Source of the DNA: Flavobacterium collinsii
Lineage (GTDB): Bacteria > Bacteroidota > Bacteroidia > Flavobacteriales > Flavobacteriaceae
Assembly: GCF_902804485.1 (NCBI RefSeq)
Contig: NZ_CADCST010000049.1
Coordinates: forward strand, 1-41,957
Reading direction: 5' to 3'
Length of the DNA: 41,957 bases
Shown here: in pieces, positions 8,871-16,327 of the stretch
Layout: each line of letters opens with the position of its first letter
Numbering within the stretch: position 1 is the first letter of the stretch
Notes under the pieces: model-generated
The model's database searches: none
The model's input: the letters and a program-made list of their open reading frames with translations, nothing else
What the model was told of the DNA's origin: nothing
Made by a program: the position numbers and the translations under genes

Positions 8871-9947
8871 ATGAAAAAAATTATACTTACCGCTTTAATC
8901 GCTTTTGGTTATAGCAACTTACATGCTCAGGAAGAATCAAAAAGTCCGTTTACATTTTCAGGATACGTAGACGTTTATTACAGCTATGATTTCGGAAAAC
9001 CGGATAATCATACCCGTCCGGGATTTATTTACAACTACAATAGAAGTAATGAAATGAACATCAATTTAGGATTGGCAAAAGTGAACTACAGTAAAGGCAA
9101 TGTTCGCGGAAATTTTGCTCTGATGGCCGGAACTTACGCCGAGTACAATCTGGCCGCCGAACAGGGTTTGTTAAAAAATGTATATGAAGCAAATGTGGGA
9201 GTGAAGATTTCTTCTTCTCATAATTTATGGGTTGATGCGGGAATTATGCCATCGCATCTTGGTTTTGAAAGCGCGATTGGAAAAGATTGTCAAAATCTAA
9301 CCCGAGGTATTCTGGCTGAAAACTCTCCTTATTATGAAACGGGAGTTAAAATTGGCTACACGTCTGAATCCGGAGAATGGTATCTGGCCGGGATGTATCT
9401 GAATGGCTGGCAGCGTATCCAAAAAGTAAAAGGCAATCAAACTCCTGCTTTTGGAACTCAGGTTACTTACAAACCATCAGACAAAGTGGTACTGAACTGG
9501 AGCACTTATGTTGGAAATGAGCAACCGGATATTGACAAAAAATGGCGTTATTTTAATAATTTTTACGGGCAATTTAAAGTAACTGATAAAACAAATATTA
9601 CTGCCGGTTTTGATGTTGGAACACAACAATCGGTTAAAAATAGTACTAAATACGACGCCTGGTTTTCTCCAATTTTGATTTTACAATACAAACCAACTGA
9701 TAAAATTCAGCTTGCAGCCCGTGGCGAATATTATAGTGATGAAAAAGGAGTAATTATTGCAACAGAAACTCCAAATGGTTTTAAAACTTACGGATTTTCA
9801 GCTAACTTTGATTACTTAGTAACTGATAATGTAATGTTTAGATTAGAAGCAAGAAATCTTTCCAGTAAAGATCAAATATTTACAAAAAACAATCTTCCAA
9901 CGAATACGAACGCGTTTGTAACGACTTCGCTGGCGATTTCTTTTTAG
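8871..9947 (+). CDS. Outer-membrane beta-barrel porin of the OmpL/bbp2 type
   Basis: This 358-residue protein begins with a signal peptide (MKKIILTALIAFGYSNLHAQ). Alternating amphipathic strands rich in Tyr, Trp and Gly run to a C-terminal strand ending in Phe, the pattern of an outer-membrane barrel. The opening FSGYVDVYYSYDF, the phrase LGLAKVNYSKGNVRGNFALM and the repeated KPSDK/KPTDK turns match the Bacteroidota putative beta-barrel porin-2 family (Pfam BBP2). It sits between kdpC and the KdpD sensor half, so it may admit potassium or other ions across the outer membrane when Kdp is induced. That link is inferred from location only. Confidence 0.8.
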   Translation: MKKIILTALIAFGYSNLHAQEESKSPFTFSGYVDVYYSYDFGKPDNHTRPGFIYNYNRSNEMNINLGLAKVNYSKGNVRGNFALMAGTYAEYNLAAEQGLLKNVYEANVGVKISSSHNLWVDAGIMPSHLGFESAIGKDCQNLTRGILAENSPYYETGVKIGYTSESGEWYLAGMYLNGWQRIQKVKGNQTPAFGTQVTYKPSDKVVLNWSTYVGNEQPDIDKKWRYFNNFYGQFKVTDKTNITAGFDVGTQQSVKNSTKYDAWFSPILILQYKPTDKIQLAARGEYYSDEKGVIIATETPNGFKTYGFSANFDYLVTDNVMFRLEARNLSSKDQIFTKNNLPTNTNAFVTTSLAISF

Positions 9948-9953
9948 CCTTAG

Positions 9954-10011
9954 GCAATAAGCTTTAAGCAGTAAGCTTTCGTCTTACTGCTTAAAGCCTA
10001 CAGCTTATTGC
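9954..10011. repeat. Long hairpin repeat before kdpD
   Basis: GCAATAAGCT and AAGCAGTAAG on the left pair with CTTACTGCTT and AGCTTATTGC on the right, with a small bulge. The hairpin starts just after the porin stop and ends 14 bases before the kdpD start, so it may act as a terminator or leader structure. Confidence 0.6.
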
Positions 10012-10025
10012 TTAAAGCAAAAAAT

Positions 10026-11147
10026 ATGGAAAAAGAAAATAATGCACAGCACTTTCTCGATTTAATTCAGAAATCACGAAAGGGAAAGTTTAAAATCTAC
10101 ATTGGAATGAGTGCCGGTGTGGGTAAAACCTATCGGATGCTGCAGGAAGCACATTCGTTATTAAAAAACGGAATCGATGTAAAAATTGGTTACATCGAAA
10201 CGCACATGCGAAAAGAAACGCATGAGCTTTTATCTGGTTTGCCTGTGATTCCACGGCGAACCATTTTCTATAAAGGGAAAGAGCTCGAAGAACTCGATGT
10301 ACAGGCGATAATTAACCTTAGACCCGAAGTTGTCATTGTCGATGAACTCGCACATACCAACGTTGAAGGAAGCAAAAACGAAAAACGCTGGCAGGATGTT
10401 CTGGAGATTCTGGAAGCTGGAATCAACGTAATATCGGCAGTAAATATTCAGCATATTGAAAGTTTAAATGAAGACGTTAAACGCATCACAAGTATTGATG
10501 TACAGGAACGTATTCCGGATAATGTTTTACGATTGGCCGACGAAGTCGTAAACATCGATTTGACTTCTGAAGATTTGATTGCACGCCTAAAAGAAGGAAA
10601 AATTTATACGGCAGATAAGATTCAGACCGCTTTGGCTAATTTTTTCAAATCAGAACAAATTTTACAATTGCGTGAATTGGCTTTGAAAGAAGTAGCCAGC
10701 CAGGTAGTTCGAAAAGTAGAAAACGAAGTACCTCAGCTACATGCTTTAAGACACGAAAAATTACTGGCCTGCATTAGCAGCAACGATAAAACAGCAAAAA
10801 TTGTAATCAGAAAAGCAGCGCGTCTGGCAAGTTATTATAACGGATCCTGGTATGTTTTGTATGTAGAAACTCCGAAAGAAAGCAGTACCAAAATTGCATT
10901 GGACAAACAACGGCATTTGATTAATAATTTTAAACTGGCTGTTCAGCTGGGTGCCGAAGTAATTAAAACAGAGAACCAAAATATTGCCGACGCTATTTTA
11001 ATGACGGTCGAAGAAAAACATATTACAACTGTCTGTATCGGAAAACCGCATTTAAATTTATTTAAAGTAATTTTGTCTACAACAATTTTCAGACGTTTAT
11101 TGAATAGCCTGTCTTTATCAAATGTTGATCTTGTTATATTATCCTAA
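10026..11147 (+). CDS. kdpD: KdpD-type sensor half: KdpD domain plus Usp domain, no kinase
   Basis: This 373-residue cytosolic protein matches only the N-terminal part of classical KdpD (894 residues in E. coli). It has Walker A GMSAGVGKT (residues 27-35) and Walker B VVIVDELAHTN, followed by a universal stress protein-like domain from about residue 245 (KLLACISSNDKTAKIVIRKA). There are no membrane helices, DHp domain or ATPase domain. I chose ATG 10026 (MEKENNAQ) because the upstream TTG start lies within a hairpin repeat. The kinase function is probably supplied by the next gene, 89 bases downstream, so KdpD is split. In KdpD this region senses potassium and, in some bacteria, c-di-AMP. Confidence 0.9.
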   Translation: MEKENNAQHFLDLIQKSRKGKFKIYIGMSAGVGKTYRMLQEAHSLLKNGIDVKIGYIETHMRKETHELLSGLPVIPRRTIFYKGKELEELDVQAIINLRPEVVIVDELAHTNVEGSKNEKRWQDVLEILEAGINVISAVNIQHIESLNEDVKRITSIDVQERIPDNVLRLADEVVNIDLTSEDLIARLKEGKIYTADKIQTALANFFKSEQILQLRELALKEVASQVVRKVENEVPQLHALRHEKLLACISSNDKTAKIVIRKAARLASYYNGSWYVLYVETPKESSTKIALDKQRHLINNFKLAVQLGAEVIKTENQNIADAILMTVEEKHITTVCIGKPHLNLFKVILSTTIFRRLLNSLSLSNVDLVILS

Positions 11148-11149
11148 AA

Positions 11150-11210
11150 TGCGAAATGTTTTATGTAAAATGTGAGATGTTTTTGTGAAATACATTTTAC
11201 ATTTCACAAC
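11150..11210. repeat. GTGAAATGTAAAATG word repeat between the two sensor genes
   Basis: The gap is filled with words such as GCGAAATGT, TGTAAAATGTGAGATG and the complement CATTTTACATTTCAC. It belongs to the same family as the hairpin at 3083-3167. Confidence 0.5.
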
Positions 11211-11236
11211 GAACTTTTTACTAGAAAAAGCAAAAA

Positions 11237-12958
11237 ATGAGAATTAAAACCAAATTGAATCTGGGAGTCGGATTGTTATTTTTAATGATTATTATACTCT
11301 CTTTAGTGAGCGGATATGCTGTTTTTTTGATAAAAGCAGATACCGAGAATATTCTGAAAGCGAATTACAATACGCTGGAATATTCCAGAAATATGATTTT
11401 ATCTTTGGACGAAATCAAAGTGAATACTGATAGTACGATTCATACTTTTAAGGAATATCTTGAAAAACAAACCCGAAACGTTACAGAACCCGGAGAAAAA
11501 GAAGCCACTGCTAAACTGGAAAATGACTTTGCCCTTTTAGAAAAAAATGGTTCTAATGAAACCGTGAAAGCACAAATCAGGCAGGATATTTTTTCGATTA
11601 TGAAACTCAATCTGGATGCCATCAAGCAAAAGGGTGATATTGCCAAACATACTGCCGAAAATGCCAATTTATGGATTGCCATTGTGGGAACACTCTGCTT
11701 TTTAATCGCCTTTAACCTGCTGGTTAATTTGCCCAATAATATTGCCAATCCAATTAAGGAATTAACCCAGAGTATTAAAGAAATTGCCAATAAAAATTAT
11801 TCCGAACGGGTACATTTTACCAATCACAACGAATACGGTGACCTGGCAAAATCCTTTAATACAATGGCGCAAAAACTCCAGGAATACAACAATAGTAATT
11901 TGTACAAATTATTCTTCGAGAAAAAACGACTCGAAACCCTCATCAATAACATGCACGACCCTATTATTGGTTTAGACCATGAAGGTGTGATTTTGTTTGT
12001 GAATGATGAAGCTCTGAAAATTATCGGAATGAAACTGGAAGATGTTATTGGTCAATCCGCTTCAACTTTGGCTGTCTCCAATGATTTAATTCGCTCTTTG
12101 ATTCTGAAAGAACCTGCAGCCGATTCTCAGAAAAAACATCCAATGAAGATTTTTGCCCACGGAAAAGAAAGTTATTTTGATAAAGAAACCATCAACATCA
12201 CCATAACTCCAACAGGCGAAGAAAAAGAAATTAATATTGGAGACGTAATCATCCTGCGAAATATTACCTTATTTAAAGAACTTGATTTTGCAAAGACTAA
12301 TTTTATTGCAACCGTTTCACACGAATTAAAAACGCCAATTGCTTCTATAAAACTAAGCCTTCAATTGCTTCAAAACAACAAAACAGGCGAAATGAACGAC
12401 GATCAGAAACAACTTGTAGAAAGTATTAAAGAAGACAGTCAGCGTTTATTGAAGATTACAGGCGAATTACTTAATTTATCACAATTAGAAACCGGGAATA
12501 TTCAGTTAAACATTGAGAAAAGCAATCCTTATTCGATTGTAAATTATGCAACCGAAGCCGTAAAAATTCAGGCCGAGCAAAAACAAATCAAACTCATTGT
12601 TGAAGCCAATGAACACCTGCAAGATGTAAAAGCCGACAGTGAAAAAACAGGATGGGTTTTGATTAATTATTTATCGAATGCGATTACCTATTCGTCTGAA
12701 AAGAGTACGATTATCATCCGGTTAAAAGAGGAAAACGATCAAATTACATTTGAGGTTATCGATACCGGAAAAGGAATTGATGCCCGCTATAAAGACAAAG
12801 TCTTCGATAAATATTTTCAAATTCCGGGAAGTCAGAAATCAGGAACCGGATTGGGTCTTGCCATAAGTAAAGAATTTATTGAAGCTCAAAACGGAACTAT
12901 TGGTGTTGAGAGTAATTTGGGATTAGGAAGTACGTTTTGGTTTTCGCTGAAGGTCTAA
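11237..12958 (+). CDS. HAMP-PAS membrane sensor histidine kinase, likely the Kdp kinase
   Basis: This 573-residue protein has a membrane helix near residues 9-31, a periplasmic stretch with coiled-coil character and a second helix near 146-166. HAMP follows (about 167-220), then PAS (about 230-340, IIGLDHEGVILFVN). The DHp H-box is FIATVSHELKTPIAS near residue 355. The ATPase has N-box LINYLSNAI, G1 DTGKGID and G2 GTGLGLAIS. All catalytic elements are present. It directly follows the kinase-less KdpD half and ends the kdp locus, so it probably relays the signal to the NtrC-type regulator at 1728-3071. The length of the sensing region differs from classical KdpD, which has four helices. Confidence 0.9.
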   Translation: MRIKTKLNLGVGLLFLMIIILSLVSGYAVFLIKADTENILKANYNTLEYSRNMILSLDEIKVNTDSTIHTFKEYLEKQTRNVTEPGEKEATAKLENDFALLEKNGSNETVKAQIRQDIFSIMKLNLDAIKQKGDIAKHTAENANLWIAIVGTLCFLIAFNLLVNLPNNIANPIKELTQSIKEIANKNYSERVHFTNHNEYGDLAKSFNTMAQKLQEYNNSNLYKLFFEKKRLETLINNMHDPIIGLDHEGVILFVNDEALKIIGMKLEDVIGQSASTLAVSNDLIRSLILKEPAADSQKKHPMKIFAHGKESYFDKETINITITPTGEEKEINIGDVIILRNITLFKELDFAKTNFIATVSHELKTPIASIKLSLQLLQNNKTGEMNDDQKQLVESIKEDSQRLLKITGELLNLSQLETGNIQLNIEKSNPYSIVNYATEAVKIQAEQKQIKLIVEANEHLQDVKADSEKTGWVLINYLSNAITYSSEKSTIIIRLKEENDQITFEVIDTGKGIDARYKDKVFDKYFQIPGSQKSGTGLGLAISKEFIEAQNGTIGVESNLGLGSTFWFSLKV

Positions 12959-13319
12959 TCCAGAAAGACATAGAGAGCGATAAATCATAAAGATAACGCT
13001 CCTCCGGAGCTTAATTAGGGCTCTCTTTTATAAAATAATATGAATAAAAAGAAATCCGTGTAGATCCGTGTTTTCGCATTAGCGAATCTGCCTAATCCGC
13101 GTACAATTTATACGCCTCTAATGGAGTCGAAGACCTTTTCCACTGTAAAGCCCTTCGACTTAACCCAAAGTGATCACACAAAGCGGTATAATATTTAGTC
13201 AATCTTAATTCAATTCTCTATTTTAAAGCTACCGGGTTAATATTCGCTTAAGGTTCAGTTAAACCAAAAATACTTAGGTCAGACATACGTTATTATTGCA
13301 ACTTTTAACAATAACGAAG
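12959..13319. other. Intergenic region with GCTCC hairpin and CCGTG/GCGAAT words
   Basis: No gene is visible. The gap holds the palindrome GCTCCTCCGGAGC (13000-13012). A segment around 13048-13112 is composed of words such as ATCCGTGTAGATCCGTG, TTCGCATTAGCGAA and CCTAATCCGCG. Related words occur at 22268-22440 and 41771-41900. These look like remnants of a dispersed Flavobacterium intergenic repeat. Confidence 0.5.
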
Positions 13320-14081
13320 ATGTTTTACAAAGCGATTTCTCTGGTATTTTTATTTGTTTTTTTTGGTGCCAATGCACAGCAAAATGATTCTATAACAAAA
13401 ATTGACAGTACTTCACGACAATTAAAATTCAATTACAAGCAACTAATCATTCCGGGCGTTTTAATTGGTTATGGAGTAATTGGACTTGAAAGCGACCAAC
13501 TTTTAAGTTTTAATCATCAAATCAAAAATGAAGTTACTGAAGATATTGACAACAAAATCACTATTGATGATTTCTCTCAATATGCACCGGCTGCTTCCGT
13601 TTATGCCCTGAATGCTTTTGGTGTGAAAGGAAAGAATAATATACGGGATCGGTCTGTCATTTTTGTAACTTCATACGTTATCATGGCTTCGACAGTTTTG
13701 GGTTTAAAATCGATTTCACATGTAGAAAGACCTGATGGAAGCTCAAAAAACTCGTTCCCTTCCGGACATACGGCGACTGCTTTCGCCGGAGCGGAGTTTT
13801 TATGGCAGGAATACAAAGACAAATCGATTTGGTACGGAATTGCCGGTTATGCTGTAGCAACCGGAACAGGGCTTTTCAGAATTTACAACAACCGTCATTG
13901 GTTAACGGATGTTGCTGCCGGAGCCGGAATCGGAATTTTGAGTACCAAAATTGCCTACTGGATTAATCCCTACATTACCAAAAAATTATTTAAATCATCT
14001 TCTGAAAATAAATCAACTTCTATGGTAATGCCGTTTTATAATGGTAAACAATACGGATTGGGGTTTGTGAAGGTTTTTTAG
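13320..14081 (+). CDS. PAP2-family phosphatase, membrane associated
   Basis: This 253-residue protein has an N-terminal signal (MFYKAISLVFLFVFFGANAQ) and the three-part acid phosphatase signature: K-x6-RP (KSISHVERP), PSGH (SFPSGHTATAF) and R-x5-H-x3-D (RIYNNRHWLTD). Members remove phosphate from lipids such as undecaprenyl pyrophosphate or phosphatidic acid on the outer face of the inner membrane. The substrate cannot be told here. I chose ATG 13320 because the earlier TTG adds residues before a clear signal peptide. It is a single gene flanked by repeat-rich gaps. Confidence 0.9.
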   Translation: MFYKAISLVFLFVFFGANAQQNDSITKIDSTSRQLKFNYKQLIIPGVLIGYGVIGLESDQLLSFNHQIKNEVTEDIDNKITIDDFSQYAPAASVYALNAFGVKGKNNIRDRSVIFVTSYVIMASTVLGLKSISHVERPDGSSKNSFPSGHTATAFAGAEFLWQEYKDKSIWYGIAGYAVATGTGLFRIYNNRHWLTDVAAGAGIGILSTKIAYWINPYITKKLFKSSSENKSTSMVMPFYNGKQYGLGFVKVF

Positions 14082-14140
14082 TTTTTTTTCCACAAAGACG
14101 CTAAGACGTAAAATTTATTTAGAGCGGCAGAATAAAAGTT

Positions 14141-14233
14141 TTTTTTGCCACGAATTACACAAATTTTCGCGAATTGTATTGATTGTAGTTTGAATAGAAA
14201 TTTGTGATAATTTGTGTAATTCGTGACAAAAAA
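14141..14233. repeat. Long inverted repeat between PAP2 and S24 regulator genes
   Basis: The arms 14141-14165 and 14209-14233 match at 24 of 25 positions (for example CACGAATTACACAAATT against AATTTGTGTAATTCGTG). They lie in a 205-base gap between convergent genes. The left arm opens with a T run, and on the other strand the right arm does too, so it could terminate both transcripts. Confidence 0.6.
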
Positions 14234-14286
14234 CTAGAAAAAGCTATTCAAAATTCCTTCTAATCTGTACAATCTGTGGCAAAAAA

Positions 14287-15060
14287 TTACGTATTCGCCG
14301 TATTATTCTTAATCTCCATTACCTCTCTTTTTACCTCCAGAAGTAAATCTTTCATACTTTGAGATTCTGTCTGTTCATGGCGTTTATCACTTCTTCCAAT
14401 ATTACATTCGTATTCCCAGATTTCTAAGATATCTGAGGCTTTCACTTCATAATTTGGATAAAAACGATTATCAGATTCTAAAACCAAAGTATTCTTTTTG
14501 TTTTTATTCAGACGTTTGTAAACCATTCCTTCATTTTTGGTAATCAGGATATACGTCTTACCATCCATCACCTCTCCCAGCCTTTCTACATAACGGCCAA
14601 TAATAATAGATCCGTCTTCATGTGGTGGCATCGAATCGCCTTCTACAGGAAATCCGCGATGTTTACCCGGACCTAAAAACGGAAGAGAGACTTGTTGTAA
14701 ACTTTCAATATACTCCGGATCGGCATATCCGTTTAAGTAACCTGCTTTTGCTCGTTGAGATACAATTTCGATATAATTCTCCCCAAAACGGTCTACTTGT
14801 ATGGGTAGAATAAGTCGGTTGCCTTCCAGTTTTATCAAATTTTCTATATCAATCTTTCGTATATCGACAGACAATAGTAAGTCAATACTCGTATGAAAAT
14901 ATAAAGCAATTTGTTTCAAGATATCGTACGGCGCCTCAGAGGTTCCGTCCTCGTATTTAACATATCTTCCTCGGGTAATCTTTAGGTTCTCAGCTAATTT
15001 CTCCTGCGATATTTTATGCTTAACCCTCAATGCTCTGATGTTATCTGAAAATAAGGACAT
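14287..15060 (-). CDS. LexA-like repressor: HTH plus S24 autopeptidase
   Basis: This 257-residue regulator has an XRE-type helix-turn-helix (residues 5-63: IRALRVKHKISQEKLAENL) and a C-terminal S24 peptidase domain. The LexA self-cleavage residues are all present. The scissile Ala106-Gly107 lies in QRAKAGY, the nucleophile Ser143 in VEGDSMPP and the general base Lys182 in MVYKRL. Their spacings (37 and 39) are close to those of LexA (35 and 37). It is transcribed away from dinB across an 85-base shared promoter region with a palindrome. I infer a repressor that inactivates itself after DNA damage and frees the polymerase operon. The start at 15060 (MSLFSDNIR) fits the HTH family; the 17 upstream residues come from promoter sequence. 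Confidence 0.9.
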   Translation of the reverse strand: MSLFSDNIRALRVKHKISQEKLAENLKITRGRYVKYEDGTSEAPYDILKQIALYFHTSIDLLLSVDIRKIDIENLIKLEGNRLILPIQVDRFGENYIEIVSQRAKAGYLNGYADPEYIESLQQVSLPFLGPGKHRGFPVEGDSMPPHEDGSIIIGRYVERLGEVMDGKTYILITKNEGMVYKRLNKNKKNTLVLESDNRFYPNYEVKASDILEIWEYECNIGRSDKRHEQTESQSMKDLLLEVKREVMEIKNNTANT

Positions 15061-15065
15061 AATTA

Positions 15066-15091
15066 ATTTGTTATAATTTGGAACAACAAAT
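15066..15091. promoter_or_regulatory. Palindrome overlapping the S24 promoter, likely operator
   Basis: ATTTGTT (15066-15072) and AACAAAT (15085-15091) are exact complements with a 12-base spacer. The right arm overlaps TATATTTG (complement of 15087-15094), a perfect TAnnTTTG -7 box for the S24 gene. A bound dimer would block that promoter, so self-repression is plausible. Confidence 0.5.
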
Positions 15092-15117
15092 ATACAAAAA
15101 AATGTTATCATCTGTAC

Positions 15118-15125
15118 TAATTTTG
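15118..15125 (+). promoter_or_regulatory. Candidate -7 box of the dinB operon
   Basis: TAATTTTG fits TAnnTTTG and lies 20 bases before the dinB start codon. No strong -33 TTG was found, as expected for a regulated promoter but not proof. Confidence 0.45.
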
Positions 15126-15145
15126 TTTACTACAAAAACAAGAAA

Positions 15146-16327
15146 ATGGCAAGGGCAATTGTACACATGGATCTGGATACCTTTTTTGTATCCTGTGAAA
15201 GACGCACCAACTCTGAACTAAACGGAATTCCGCTTATTATAGGCGGTGGAGACCGTGGTGTTGTGGCCTCATGTTCCTATGAAGCCCGTAAATTTGGAGT
15301 CCGTTCTGCCATGCCGATTCGTATGGCATTAAAACTTTGTCCAGACGCAAAAGTCATGAAAGGTGATATGGAATTGTATTCGCAATTATCACATGATGTT
15401 ACACAAATCCTTCAGGAAAAAGCACCCGTTTTAGAAAAAGCCAGTATCGATGAGTTTTATCTCGACATTACCGGGATGGATAAATTTCACGGCAGTTATA
15501 AATGGACCAACGAATTGGCACAATCTGTAATTAAAGAAACCGGATTACCCATTAGCTTTTCATTGTCTATTAATAAAACGGTTTCTAAAATTGCAACCGG
15601 AGAAGGCAAACCAGTAGGAAAGCTCGAAATTCCGGAACAAGAGGTGCAAGACTTTTTAAATCCTTTATCGATTCAGAAAATCCCAATGGTTGGAGCGGTT
15701 ACTTTTCAGCTTTTGTCCAGAATTGGCGTTCGTAAAATTCAGACTCTAGCCGAAATGCCTGCCGAGATTTTACAACAAATGATTGGTAAAAATGGTCTGG
15801 AACTCTGGAAAAAAGCACACGGAATTGACCACACTCCCGTTGAACCCTATACCGAAAGAAAATCAATATCTACCGAAACCACTTTTTCTCAGGATACAAT
15901 CGACATTGCAAAACTGAAAAGAATACTTTTAGGAATGGTCGAAAAACTGGCTTTCCAGCTTCGGGCCGAGCAATGGCTAACCTCAACGGTTACGGTTAAA
16001 ATACGCTACGCTAATTTTGATACCGAAACCAAACAGTGCAGAGTGGCTTATACCTCAGCCGATCATATCCTGACCAAAAATGTGACGGAACTTTTTGAAA
16101 AAGTCTACCAGCGCCGAATGCGACTTCGCCTGATTGGCATTCGCTTTAGCGGATTGGTGCGCGGAACCTACCAAATTGATCTTTTTGAAGACACTCAGGA
16201 AATGTTATCACTTTATGAAGCGATGGATAAAATGAAAAAACGTTATGGTTTTGACGCCGTAATGCGCTGTGCCGGAGCTTCTTTTAAACCTAATACTAAA
16301 GACGATATTTTAAAACGAACCAAATAA
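15146..16327 (+). CDS. dinB: Y-family DNA polymerase (DNA polymerase IV type)
   Basis: This 393-residue translesion polymerase is somewhat longer than E. coli Pol IV (351). Catalytic acidic residues sit in VHMDLDTFFVSCE (residues 6-18) and ASIDEFYLD near 103. The steric-gate region is FFVSCE. A helix-hairpin-helix thumb (IPMVGAVTFQLLSRIGVRK) and a little-finger domain (about residues 240-350, STETTFSQD) follow. It copies damaged DNA at the cost of fidelity. It is the first gene of a tightly packed operon and its stop overlaps the next start by one base (TAATG). The pairing with a DnaE2-like polymerase recalls the ImuB/ImuC pair, but this protein keeps its catalytic residues and so should be active, unlike ImuB. 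Confidence 0.92.
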   Translation: MARAIVHMDLDTFFVSCERRTNSELNGIPLIIGGGDRGVVASCSYEARKFGVRSAMPIRMALKLCPDAKVMKGDMELYSQLSHDVTQILQEKAPVLEKASIDEFYLDITGMDKFHGSYKWTNELAQSVIKETGLPISFSLSINKTVSKIATGEGKPVGKLEIPEQEVQDFLNPLSIQKIPMVGAVTFQLLSRIGVRKIQTLAEMPAEILQQMIGKNGLELWKKAHGIDHTPVEPYTERKSISTETTFSQDTIDIAKLKRILLGMVEKLAFQLRAEQWLTSTVTVKIRYANFDTETKQCRVAYTSADHILTKNVTELFEKVYQRRMRLRLIGIRFSGLVRGTYQIDLFEDTQEMLSLYEAMDKMKKRYGFDAVMRCAGASFKPNTKDDILKRTK

